Counted from the first letter of the stretch, positions 1-6,222 are shown. The stretch is 6,983 nucleotides of DNA from Chromatiales bacterium (GCA_031285245.1 JAITWN010000179.1:1-6983), one strand, 5' to 3'. The notes: generated from the letters alone by a model not told the origin. Made by a program: numbers and translations.

Positions 1-17
1 GTGTGCTCTTCCGATCT
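1..17. other. Illumina adapter remnant, not genomic
   Basis: The first 17 bases, GTGTGCTCTTCCGATCT, are identical to the 3' end of the standard Illumina TruSeq read-2 adapter. They sit exactly at the contig edge. The argB reading frame departs from the expected protein sequence right after this boundary: on the minus strand the codons after Gln71 would read I-D-R-K-S-T, which is adapter translation rather than ArgB. Genomic sequence therefore begins at about base 18. Confidence 0.96.
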
Positions 18-232
18 ATCTGTGGTCCGCCACCGTGCACCACCACTGGATTCATGCCCACCGCTTTCATCAGCACGATGTCGCGCGCGAAGCCGCTCTT
101 TAGCGTTTCGTCGGTCATGGCGTTGCCACCGTATTTGATGACGATGGTTTTACCGGCAAAACGGCGGATGTAGGGCAGTGCTTCGACCAGCACGCTGGCC
201 TTATTCACCGCGGAGGAAGTATCAAGCGTCAT
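18..232 (-). CDS. argB: Acetylglutamate kinase, N-terminal part (cut by contig end)
   Basis: ArgB phosphorylates the gamma-carboxyl of N-acetyl-L-glutamate with ATP, the second step of cytoplasmic arginine biosynthesis. Only about 71 of the usual ~300 residues are here. The visible part begins MTLDTSSAVNKASV and contains EALPYIRRFAGKTIVIKYGGNAM, reported here as two motifs: the family's EALPYIRRF (residues 17-25) and the nucleotide-binding IKYGGNA with Lys33. The substrate-binding glycine loop HGGGPQ follows at 66-71, and then the adapter starts. The ATG at 230-232 places EALPYIRRF at the same residue number as in Pseudomonas ArgB, and an in-frame TGA lies six codons upstream. It begins 38 bp after algC, same strand, so it is probably last visible member of the coaBC-dut-algC operon. 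I see no clear Shine-Dalgarno sequence. Confidence 0.93.
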
Positions 233-270
233 GGTCTGTGCTACCAATCAAGAGGAAATATTTATCACGC

Positions 271-1659
271 TCAGAAAGGCACGGCGATGCCCGGTTCGAC
301 AGCGCGCAGTGCACGGCGAAACACGTCCTGTATGCGCGTAAGCGCGGCTTCGCTATCCGCCTCGAAGCGCAGAATCAGTGATGGCGTGGTATTCGATGCA
401 CGCACCAGCCCCCAGCCATCGGCGAATTCCGCGCGCAGTCCATCGATGGTGATGATGCGTGCACCTTCGATGTGCGGATTGGCGAGGAAACGTTCCATGA
501 AGTGATGGTTGTCGCCTTCCTGCGTGAAATCGAGGCGCAGCTCTGGCGTAGATAAGGCATCAGGTAATTCAGCGAACACCTCTGCCGGCGTACGCGGATC
601 ACGCGCAAGAATCTCGATCAAACGCGCCGCGGTATAGAGCGCATCATCGAAGCCATACCAGCGTTCACGGAAAAAGATGTGACCGCTCATTTCGCCAGCA
701 AGCGGTGCATCAAGCTCCTTGAGCTTGGCTTTGATCAGTGAATGACCGGTGCGCGCCATCACCGGCTCGCCACCATGCTCGCGCACGACGCGTTCGAGAT
801 GGCGCGAACATTTGACGTCGAAAATGATCGGCGCACCGGGTTTGCGCGACAGCACATCAGCGGCATAGAGCATCATCTGTCGATCCGGCCATACCACATG
901 ACCACTGGCATCGACGACACCGAGGCGATCACCATCACCATCGAAGGCAAGGCCGAGATCAGCGCCGCGCTGTACCACCGCATTGATCAGATCGACGAGA
1001 TTTTCAGGCTGGCTGGGATCAGGGTGATGATTGGGGAAATGGCCATCGACATCGCAGAAGAGTTCGATGACTTCGCAACCGAGCGCGCGCAAGAGGCGTG
1101 GCGCAACAATACCAGCAACGCCGTTGCCACAATCGATGACCACGCGCAGCTTGCGCGCAGCACACACACCACTACTTACTTCGGCGAGATAATCCGGTAT
1201 CGGATCGATCGATGAATAGCCGCCTTGCTGAGCAGCGGTGTGGAAATCACTCTGCTCGATACGCTGGCGCAAACGCTGAATCTGTTCACCCGCAAGCGTG
1301 ACACCGCCGAGCATGATTTTGAAACCGTTGTACTGCGGCGGATTGTGACTGCCAGTCACCATGACGCCCGATCCGCCGGCAAGACGATGCGCGGTGAAAT
1401 ACAGCAATGGCGTTGGCACCATGCCGGCATCAATGACATCAACGCCCGCGCTGCGAATGCCGCGCGCGAGCGCCGCTGCAAAGCCGGCGCCAGAGAGACG
1501 ACCGTCGCGCCCTACAGCAACGACAGTAAGCCCCGCCGCTGCAGCTTCGCTACCGATAGCACGACCAATGTCGTGAACGATGTCGCCTGTGAGCGTGCTG
1601 CCGACGATGCCGCGAATGTCATAAGCCTTGAAGATGAGCGCAGAGAACTGACTTGCCAC
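271..1659 (-). CDS. algC: Phosphomannomutase/phosphoglucomutase (AlgC type)
   Basis: This cytoplasmic alpha-D-phosphohexomutase interconverts 6-phospho and 1-phospho mannose or glucose, giving precursors for GDP-mannose and UDP-glucose and hence exopolysaccharide and LPS. At 462 residues it is nearly the size of Pseudomonas AlgC (463) and ends in VPF as that protein does. The four family motifs are present: AYDIRG near 12-17, catalytic phosphoserine Ser104 in TGSHNPP, metal-binding DGDGD at 240-244, sugar-specificity loop GEMSGH at 322-327 and phosphate-binding RASNTT at 420-425. The start is a GTG at 1659-1657; the second codon upstream is an in-frame TGA, so no longer form is possible, and AGGTGA lies just upstream as ribosome binding site. 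It follows dut by 66 bp and precedes argB by 38 bp, all on the minus strand. No terminator is visible on either side. Substrate preference for mannose versus glucose is inferred from the AlgC family. Confidence 0.95.
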   Translation of the reverse strand: MASQFSALIFKAYDIRGIVGSTLTGDIVHDIGRAIGSEAAAAGLTVVAVGRDGRLSGAGFAAALARGIRSAGVDVIDAGMVPTPLLYFTAHRLAGGSGVMVTGSHNPPQYNGFKIMLGGVTLAGEQIQRLRQRIEQSDFHTAAQQGGYSSIDPIPDYLAEVSSGVCAARKLRVVIDCGNGVAGIVAPRLLRALGCEVIELFCDVDGHFPNHHPDPSQPENLVDLINAVVQRGADLGLAFDGDGDRLGVVDASGHVVWPDRQMMLYAADVLSRKPGAPIIFDVKCSRHLERVVREHGGEPVMARTGHSLIKAKLKELDAPLAGEMSGHIFFRERWYGFDDALYTAARLIEILARDPRTPAEVFAELPDALSTPELRLDFTQEGDNHHFMERFLANPHIEGARIITIDGLRAEFADGWGLVRASNTTPSLILRFEADSEAALTRIQDVFRRALRAVEPGIAVPF

Positions 1660-1725
1660 GTGTCACCTGTTTTATTTTTGAGCGAGTGAAGCTGAAGAGT
1701 TCGCGCCGATGCCAGACAGTGCTGA

Positions 1726-2181
1726 TTAATGTCGGCCAGAATGACCGAAACCACCTTCGCCACGCGCGCTGCTTTCAAAGTCTGTGACCAACTCGAACGC
1801 GGCGCGTACCACCGGCACGAACACCATCTGTGCGATGCGTTCACCAACCGCAATGGTGAACGGACGATCGCCGCGATTCCAGCATGACACCATGATCTGC
1901 CCTTGATAATCCGAGTCGATGAGTCCAACCAGATTGCCGAGCACGATGCCATGTTTGTGGCCAAGCCCGGAACGCGGCAGGATCACCGCTGCCAACGATT
2001 GATCTTCCATATGAATAGCAAATCCAGTTGGAATCAGCCGTGTTTCGCCCGGCGCGATATCGAGTGGCGCATCGAGACAAGCACGCAGATCCATGCCCGC
2101 GGAACCTGCGGTGGCATAATCCGGCAGCGGAAATTCGCGACCGAGCCGCGCATCAACGATTTTCAGTCTGACTTTTTGCAT
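1726..2181 (-). CDS. dut: Deoxyuridine 5'-triphosphate nucleotidohydrolase (dUTPase)
   Basis: Dut hydrolyses dUTP to dUMP and pyrophosphate, keeping uracil out of DNA and feeding thymidylate synthesis. The 151 residues match the usual length of the trimeric bacterial enzyme and all five motifs are intact: I AGSAGMDLRA (25-34), II PRSGLG (69-74), III GNLVGLIDSDYQG (82-94, with Asp89 matching the catalytic Asp90 of E. coli), IV GERIAQMVF (113-121) and V RGEGGFGHSGR (140-150), the glycine-rich lid over the active site. The ATG at 2181-2179 lies inside the end of coaBC, giving a 29-nt overlap in another frame, which suggests translational coupling. GAGAG a few bases upstream may serve as ribosome binding site. 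Pairing with coaBC is common in proteobacteria and probably reflects shared nucleotide and cofactor housekeeping, not a direct interaction. Confidence 0.97.
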   Translation of the reverse strand: MQKVRLKIVDARLGREFPLPDYATAGSAGMDLRACLDAPLDIAPGETRLIPTGFAIHMEDQSLAAVILPRSGLGHKHGIVLGNLVGLIDSDYQGQIMVSCWNRGDRPFTIAVGERIAQMVFVPVVRAAFELVTDFESSARGEGGFGHSGRH

Positions 2182-3370
2182 CGTATCTCTCGGCGATGAT
2201 CGCCATCAGTTCAGCTGCGAGGGATTCCTTGCGCGCGAGCGGCAATTCGCGTCGACCGCCCTCGGGCCACAGCACCAGCGCTTCATTATCTGCGCTGTCA
2301 AAACCGCGATCCGGCAAGCCGACGCGATTAGCAATGACCATGTCGAGGCGTTTTTCTTTCAGCTTGTGTAGCGCGTTGGTTTCGAGATTTTCAGTTTCGG
2401 CAGCAAAGCCCACGATGAAGCGCGCGCTATGCTTTGCGGCGACTTCAGCCAGAATATCTGGTGTGCGCTCGAGTTCGAGCTGGCGATTCGATGCATCTTT
2501 CTTGATCTTGCTAAGCGCAGGCGCAACCGGGCGATAATCCGCCACCGCCGCCGCGGCGATGAAGATATCGCTTTCTGGCGCGCGCGCCGCGATCGCATCG
2601 TGCATCTGCGCAGCTGACTCAACGAAGATGCGTTCAACGCCACGCGGCGCTTCTAAATCAACCGGTCCGCTCACCAGCACCACGCGCGCGCCTTCTTTCA
2701 CCGCCGCTGCTGCAAGCGCATACGCCATGCGACCTGAGCTGCGATTGGAAATGAAGCGCACCGGATCGATCGCTTCGCGTGTCGGTCCGCCAGTGATCAG
2801 CACTGAACGGCCCGCGAGTCGTCCTTGCGCGAAAAAGCGCGCGGTCAGATCCAGGAGTTCGGATGGTTCAAGCATGCGACCTGGTCCGATTTCACCGCAG
2901 GCTTGTTCGCCCGATGCCGGTCCAAAAATTTGCACGCCACGCGCACGCAGGCGTGCAAGATTTTCCTGCGTTGCAGGATGCTCCCACATTAAACGATTCA
3001 TCGCTGGCGCGATCGCAAGCGGTACTTGGCTGACAAGACAGATGGTGGTGAGCAGATCATCGGCCATACCGGAAGCAAGCCGCGCGATGCAATTGGCTGA
3101 AGCCGGCGCTATTAAAATAAGGTCGCTCCAGCGCGCGAGATCGATATGCCCCATCGCTGATTCGCTGATCGCATCGAGATGATTCGCATGCACGGAACGC
3201 CCCGAGAGCGCCTGCAAAGTGAGTGGCGTGATGAAGGCTGCGCCACCCCGAGTCAGCACGACCTGCACCTCCGCGCCCTGCGCGCGCAAGCCGCGAATGA
3301 GTTCAGCGCCTTTGTAAGCAGCGATGCTTCCGGTGATACCGAGGAGGATTCTTCTGTTTGCCAGCTGCAT
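2153..3370 (-). CDS. coaBC: Bifunctional phosphopantothenoylcysteine decarboxylase/phosphopantothenate-cysteine ligase
   Basis: CoaBC makes 4'-phosphopantetheine for coenzyme A in two steps: CTP-dependent ligation of cysteine to 4'-phosphopantothenate (CoaB, C-terminal half), then FMN-dependent decarboxylation (CoaC, N-terminal half). Starting at ATG 3370-3368 the protein has 405 residues and its key residues fall on E. coli Dfp positions: Gly11, His75 in MGHIDLARW, Asn125 in PAMN, Cys158 in ACGEIGPGRM, Asn210 in SNRSSGR and Ala275 in AAAAVADY; the KIKK lysines are at 288-291. The frame stays open to 3487, but that 39-residue extension has no family similarity and runs into the radC start, so I rejected it. 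No strong Shine-Dalgarno sequence is visible before the chosen ATG. It is first gene of the minus-strand operon, divergent from radC, and its last 29 nt overlap dut. Confidence 0.96.
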   Translation of the reverse strand: MQLANRRILLGITGSIAAYKGAELIRGLRAQGAEVQVVLTRGGAAFITPLTLQALSGRSVHANHLDAISESAMGHIDLARWSDLILIAPASANCIARLASGMADDLLTTICLVSQVPLAIAPAMNRLMWEHPATQENLARLRARGVQIFGPASGEQACGEIGPGRMLEPSELLDLTARFFAQGRLAGRSVLITGGPTREAIDPVRFISNRSSGRMAYALAAAAVKEGARVVLVSGPVDLEAPRGVERIFVESAAQMHDAIAARAPESDIFIAAAAVADYRPVAPALSKIKKDASNRQLELERTPDILAEVAAKHSARFIVGFAAETENLETNALHKLKEKRLDMVIANRVGLPDRGFDSADNEALVLWPEGGRRELPLARKESLAAELMAIIAERYDAKSQTENR

Positions 3371-3424
3371 GGACGGTGATCTAAGCTTGCCTGCGACCAA
3401 GGAATGGTCCGCCGGACAAAGCCG

Positions 3425-3435
3425 TAAGATTAGCA
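3425..3435. promoter_or_regulatory. Overlapping divergent -10 candidates for coaBC and radC
   Basis: The 102-bp gap between the coaBC and radC starts must hold both promoters. On the minus strand TGCTAATCT (3435-3427) fits an extended -10 (TGnTAATCT) for coaBC. On the plus strand TAAGAT (3425-3430) is a -10-like hexamer for radC, 42 bp before its ATG. The two overlap, so polymerase binding might be mutually exclusive. Neither has a good -35 at normal spacing. Beside them is an 11-bp perfect palindrome, GTCCGCCGGAC at 3407-3417, of unknown meaning. This is pattern matching only. Confidence 0.35.
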
Positions 3436-3472
3436 CAGCCGGCGTTTCGTCATTCAGACAAGGAGTGTCACC

Positions 3473-4147
3473 ATGGCAATTACCCATTGGCCCGTCACGG
3501 AACGGCCGCGCGAAAAACTGCTCGCGCGCGGTGCGACAAGCCTTTCCGACGCTGAATTACTGGCGATCTTCCTGCGCACTGGTCTACCTGGTTTCACTGC
3601 TGTCGACTTGGCTCGCCAACTGCTCCATGAATACGGCAGTCTGCGTGCACTGTTCGAGTGCGATCGCACGCGCTTCTGCGCCGCGCCGGGACTCGGGCCG
3701 GCAAAATACGCGCAATTGCAGGCGGTGCTGGAAATGGTGCGGCGTTACCTGCATGAAACGCTGCATCGAGGTGACGCTTTGCGCAACCCCGGCGATACGC
3801 GCAACTATCTGAGTGCGCAGCTCCGTGGCCGCGATCACGAAGTTTTCGCCTGCCTGTTTCTCGACACCCGGCATCGCGTGCTCGCATTCGAGGAAGTGTT
3901 CCGCGGCACCATCGACGGCGCCAGCGTGTATCCGCGCGAGATCGTCAAACTCGCCCTTTCACACAATGCAGCGGCACTCATTTTCGCGCACAACCACCCT
4001 TCAGGGATCTGTGAACCCAGCCAGTCCGATATTCACCTCACCTTGCGCTTGCGCGACGCACTCGCTCTGGTGGATGTGAGGGTCCTGGATCACATCATCG
4101 TCGGGGAAGGACAGCCGTTGTCGCTATCGGAACGTGGACTCATGTAA
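3473..4147 (+). CDS. radC: RadC family JAB/MPN-domain protein
   Basis: The 224 residues match the usual RadC size. The N-terminal part (about 1-95) has the conserved opening PREKLLARGA, SDAELLAIFLRTG and a helix-hairpin-helix-like PGLGPAKYAQL at 72-82. The C-terminal part carries a full JAMM zinc-metallopeptidase signature: Glu123 in HEVF, HNHPSG with His173 and His175, then Ser183 and Asp186 (SQSD). The name comes from an E. coli repair mutant later traced to recG, so a direct DNA repair role is not established and the in vivo substrate is unknown; a metallopeptidase or isopeptidase-like activity is inferred from the fold. AGGAG at 3461-3465, seven bases before the ATG, fixes the start. The gene is divergent from coaBC and upstream of rpmB-rpmG, an order familiar from Pseudomonas. 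Nothing in the sequence looks broken. Confidence 0.95.
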   Translation: MAITHWPVTERPREKLLARGATSLSDAELLAIFLRTGLPGFTAVDLARQLLHEYGSLRALFECDRTRFCAAPGLGPAKYAQLQAVLEMVRRYLHETLHRGDALRNPGDTRNYLSAQLRGRDHEVFACLFLDTRHRVLAFEEVFRGTIDGASVYPREIVKLALSHNAAALIFAHNHPSGICEPSQSDIHLTLRLRDALALVDVRVLDHIIVGEGQPLSLSERGLM

Positions 4148-4167
4148 ACTCCGCCGAGTAGTGATGG

Positions 4168-4195
4168 AATCTATCTTATTGAAATAAAATAGATT
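4168..4195. repeat. AT-rich 28-bp inverted repeat
   Basis: Two 13-bp arms, AATCTATCTTATT (4168-4180) and AATAAAATAGATT (4183-4195), separated by GA, are complementary except at one position. In a minus-strand RNA the odd pair becomes a G-U wobble, so the hairpin would be continuous; in plus-strand RNA it is a C-A mismatch. It lies 20 bp after the radC stop and about 80 bp before the rpmB promoter candidate. There is no U run directly after it, so it does not look like a standard terminator. It could be a protein-binding site or an AT-rich upstream element. Confidence 0.6.
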
Positions 4196-4214
4196 TTACA
4201 CACATCAACAAAAA

Positions 4215-4237
4215 CGGTCGTGCCCCGCTCACGGCCG
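4215..4237 (+). terminator. Possible weak terminator hairpin after radC
   Basis: CGGTCGTG (4215-4222) and CACGGCCG (4230-4237) form an 8-bp stem around a 7-base loop; in plus-strand RNA one pair is a G-U wobble. The following bases are only pyrimidine-rich (CCTTCATTCTTTC) with no unbroken U run, so termination after radC would be partial at best. Read on the minus strand the stem is followed by TTTTT, but the wobble becomes an A-C mismatch and no minus-strand gene would need it. Orientation and function are uncertain. Confidence 0.3.
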
Positions 4238-4253
4238 CCTTCATTCTTTCTGC

Positions 4254-4282
4254 TTTTCACCCTGCTTTTGTTCTGATATAAA
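4254..4282 (+). promoter_or_regulatory. Extended -10 promoter candidate for rpmB-rpmG
   Basis: TGATATAAA (4274-4282) fits the extended -10 form TGnTATAAT, with hexamer TATAAA at 4277-4282. A 4-of-6 match to the -35 consensus, TTTTCA at 4254-4259, lies at the ideal 17-bp spacing. Transcription would begin near 4289, giving a leader of roughly 30 bases that contains the rpmB ribosome binding site. A strong promoter is expected for ribosomal protein genes. Confidence 0.6.
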
Positions 4283-4321
4283 GGTGCGTTTCGACGATTA
4301 CCAGCCTTCGGAGCTGTTCCC

Positions 4322-4558
4322 ATGTCCAGAATATGTGAAGTCACCGGCAAAGGGCCGATGACCGGCAATAACGTCTCGCACGCCAACAACAAAACCCGTC
4401 GTAGATTCTTGCCGAATCTACAATCGCGCCGCTTTTGGGTCGCGAGTGAGAATCGCTGGGTGAGGCTGCGCATCAGCGCTCACGGCCAGCGCATCATCGA
4501 CAAGCGCGGTATCGAGAGCGTGCTCGCCGAACTGCGCGCACGTCGCAGCAAGGCTTAA
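4322..4558 (+). CDS. rpmB: 50S ribosomal protein L28 (bL28)
   Basis: L28 is a small basic protein of the large ribosomal subunit. The 78 residues equal the usual length in gammaproteobacteria. Recognisable parts are the N-terminus MSRICEVTGKGPMTGNNVSH (1-20), the basic NNKTRRRFLPNLQ stretch (22-34), the RFWVASENRWVRLRIS core and the C-terminal GIESVLAELRARR helix. It lacks the zinc-type cysteine pairs found in some bacterial L28 proteins, having only Cys5. GGAG at 4310-4313, eight bases before the ATG, supports the start. rpmG begins 14 bp after the stop, so both are almost certainly one transcript. Confidence 0.98.
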   Translation: MSRICEVTGKGPMTGNNVSHANNKTRRRFLPNLQSRRFWVASENRWVRLRISAHGQRIIDKRGIESVLAELRARRSKA

Positions 4559-4572
4559 GGGAGAATCAGATC

Positions 4573-4728
4573 ATGCGCGACAAGATCAAGCTGCTGTCTT
4601 CCGCTGGCACCGGCCATTTCTACACCACCACGAAGAACAAGCGCACCATGCCCGAGAAGATGGAGATCAAGAAGTTCGATCCCGTCGTGCGCAAGCATGT
4701 GGTCTACAAGGAAGCTAAGATCAAGTAG
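4573..4728 (+). CDS. rpmG: 50S ribosomal protein L33 (bL33), zinc-free type
   Basis: L33 is a small basic protein of the large subunit near the E site. The 51 residues begin MRDKIKLLSSAGTGHFYTTT and include TKNKRTMPEKMEIKKFDP (20-37) and the C-terminus VVYKEAKIK, all typical of the proteobacterial form. There are no cysteines, so this is the zinc-independent (C-minus) version, which elsewhere may coexist with or replace a zinc-binding paralogue. AAGGGAG ending at 4563, nine bases upstream, is a good ribosome binding site. The gene lies 14 bp behind rpmB and is followed by a strong terminator, closing the two-gene unit. Confidence 0.98.
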   Translation: MRDKIKLLSSAGTGHFYTTTKNKRTMPEKMEIKKFDPVVRKHVVYKEAKIK

Positions 4729-4731
4729 GCA

Positions 4732-4747
4732 TTCACCCCAGGGTGAA
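4732..4747 (+). repeat. Small hairpin between rpmG stop and terminator
   Basis: TTCACCC (4732-4738) and GGGTGAA (4741-4747) are perfect complements with only CA between them, so the real loop is probably CCAG. The hairpin begins three bases after the rpmG stop codon and ends three bases before the terminator stem. It may protect the mRNA 3' end or simply be chance. Confidence 0.55.
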
Positions 4748-4750
4748 ATG

Positions 4751-4783
4751 AAAAGGGAGCCTGATGGCTCCCTTTTTGTTTTT
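4751..4783 (+). terminator. Intrinsic terminator of rpmB-rpmG
   Basis: AAAAGGGAGCC (4751-4761) pairs perfectly with GGCTCCCTTTT (4766-4776) around a TGAT loop. The U run continues through 4783 with one G inside. This is a strong rho-independent terminator; the A run on the left arm means that it could also work partly in reverse, against transcripts coming from the desaturase side. Confidence 0.95.
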
Positions 4784-4942
4784 GGACACAGCCCCCCAAG
4801 GTACGTGATCAGCGGTGCCCGTTACTATTTTTCAGGACCGTTGGCGCGCAGCGGCTCCGCGTTTCGAAAAAGCATTCCAGCCCTGCCTGGCTACGAAGTA
4901 TCGTTGGTGACTCTGAGCAAAGCGAAACCCGGCACCTGCAAC

Positions 4943-4972
4943 GTTGGGCTTCACTGCGCAGTGAAGCCCAAC
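4943..4972. repeat. 30-bp perfect palindrome, probable dispersed (REP-like) repeat
   Basis: GTTGGGCTTCACTGC (4943-4957) is followed directly by its exact reverse complement (4958-4972), giving a 30-bp palindrome with no spacer, followed by CTACA. Palindromes built from TAGGTTGGGC..GCCCAAC are widespread short repeats in proteobacterial genomes; assigning this one to that class is from memory of the motif. It sits 32 bp beyond the desaturase stop, between convergent units. The rest of the 221-bp stretch 4784-5004 holds no gene I can support; 4914-4932 (TGAGCAAAGCGAAACCCGG) may be a decayed partial copy of a related repeat. Confidence 0.85.
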
Positions 4973-5004
4973 CTACATTTGAATCCTCAGCAAATCTTTT
5001 AGAA

Positions 5005-6180
5005 TCAAGCAGCCGCCGCTGTCCGCGCTGAATAACTACGCAGCACGCGGGCGAAATCCTGCAAGGCCTTGATGCCAGATGCCTCGGCCTGGTGACACCA
5101 TTCCTGCAAGGAATGCAGCAGATGATCATTGGATGTTGCCGAGCGATGCCATAGATCCTGTAGCGCTTGTTTGAAGCGATACACGGTTTCCAAACGCTGG
5201 TTCGCGCTCAGCATGGAATCGAGCTGACGGCGAGCGTGCTCGTCGATTCGCGATTCATCGCGCATCAATAAACGCCGTGCGCGCCAACGAAGCCGCTGAC
5301 TGCTATCACTGCGCATCTCGTCCCGATACACTCTGCCGAGCACATCGCGCCCATAATGCGCCATGATCTGGAAACGATTGGTGATGATCGCTACTAGCGT
5401 ATCCATATCAACGACGGACTTGCTGGGATCACGAACTGGGCGAGCCGCCACTTTGCGCACCTTCGCCAATCCCACCGCCTGCATCAAACGAATATAGAGC
5501 CAGCCAATATCAAACTCCCACCACTTCGAGGACAACTTGGCTGAGCTCGCGAAAGTATGGTGATTGTTATGCAGCTCTTCGCCGCCGATCAGGATGCCCC
5601 AAGGCACGATGTTGGTGGACGCATCAGGGACCTCATAGTTGCGATAACCCCACCAATGACCGACGCCATTGATCACGCCTGCAGCAAAGAACGGTATCCA
5701 CAGCATTTGGATTCCCCACACTGCAATGCCCGCAAGCCCGAAAAGCACGAGATCGATGAAGAGTAGTAGCATGATGCCAAGACGCGTATACACATAGACA
5801 TGGCGCTCGATCCAATCTTCGGGAGCGCCATGTCCATACTTGCTGAGTGTTTCCTGATTTTCCGCTTCATCACGATAGAGCTCAGCACCTTCCAGCAATA
5901 CCTTGCGAATGCCGAGCACCTGAGGGCTGTGAGGATCTCCAGCGGCATCCACCCGCGCGTGATGTTTGCGATGCACCGCCACCCAAGCTTTGGTGCTCAT
6001 ACCAGTGGTAAGCCACAACCAGAAGCGAAAGAAATGACTGACGATCGGATGCAGCTCAAGTGCCCGATGCGCCTGATGTCGGTGCAGATAAATAGTGACC
6101 GCAGCAATGGTCACGTGAGTGAGCACTAGCACGGCAAGCAGCGCCTGCCACAGGGAAAAATCGAGCACGCCATTTAACAT
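5005..6180 (-). CDS. Acyl-CoA/acyl-lipid delta-9 fatty acid desaturase (DesB/SCD-like) with extra C-terminal domain
   Basis: This membrane di-iron enzyme family puts a cis double bond into saturated acyl chains using O2 and two electrons, adjusting membrane fluidity. The 391 residues carry all three histidine boxes: HRHQAH (33-38), HRKHH (70-74) and HNNHH (204-208), plus Asn171 and His175 (NGVGH) matching the extra ligands of mammalian SCD1. Hydrophobic segments lie near 8-31, 43-60 and 134-173. Residues about 290-391 are hydrophilic and helical, with EWCHQAEASGIKALQDFA near 360-377; this tail resembles the C-terminus of ISL3-family transposases. The length is close to that of Pseudomonas DesB, so the tail may be normal for this branch. 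AAGGAG (6191-6196), ten bases upstream, fixes the start. The upstream oxidoreductase may be the electron donor. Whether the substrate is acyl-CoA or phospholipid cannot be read from sequence. Confidence 0.92.
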   Translation of the reverse strand: MLNGVLDFSLWQALLAVLVLTHVTIAAVTIYLHRHQAHRALELHPIVSHFFRFWLWLTTGMSTKAWVAVHRKHHARVDAAGDPHSPQVLGIRKVLLEGAELYRDEAENQETLSKYGHGAPEDWIERHVYVYTRLGIMLLLFIDLVLFGLAGIAVWGIQMLWIPFFAAGVINGVGHWWGYRNYEVPDASTNIVPWGILIGGEELHNNHHTFASSAKLSSKWWEFDIGWLYIRLMQAVGLAKVRKVAARPVRDPSKSVVDMDTLVAIITNRFQIMAHYGRDVLGRVYRDEMRSDSSQRLRWRARRLLMRDESRIDEHARRQLDSMLSANQRLETVYRFKQALQDLWHRSATSNDHLLHSLQEWCHQAEASGIKALQDFARVLRSYSARTAAAA

Positions 6181-6222
6181 CGCAAACCTGCTCCTTAAGT
6201 AGCCGCGAGATCTGGAAGCGCC

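Noticed and set aside
742..1689. Two long plus-strand open frames (742-1215 and 1225-1689) opposite algC
   Set aside because: They show no recognisable domain and lie entirely or mostly antisense to a clearly real gene, as is common in GC-rich DNA.
2559..3182. A 207-residue plus-strand open frame opposite coaBC
   Set aside because: Its composition is Arg/Ser/Ala-rich without motifs, and the opposite strand carries a complete CoaBC.
3371..3487. A 39-residue N-terminal extension of CoaBC (frame open to 3487)
   Set aside because: Starting at 3370 puts Gly11, His75, Asn125, Cys158 and Asn210 on E. coli numbering. The extension has no family similarity and would overlap the radC start.
4171..4473. 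A 100-residue minus-strand open frame covering rpmB and its promoter
   Set aside because: It is antisense to L28, has no motif and would run through the rpmB promoter and hairpins.
4697..5002. A 101-residue plus-strand open frame from rpmG into the intergenic repeat
   Set aside because: It crosses the strong terminator and the palindrome and looks like no protein; 4784-5004 is better described as non-coding.
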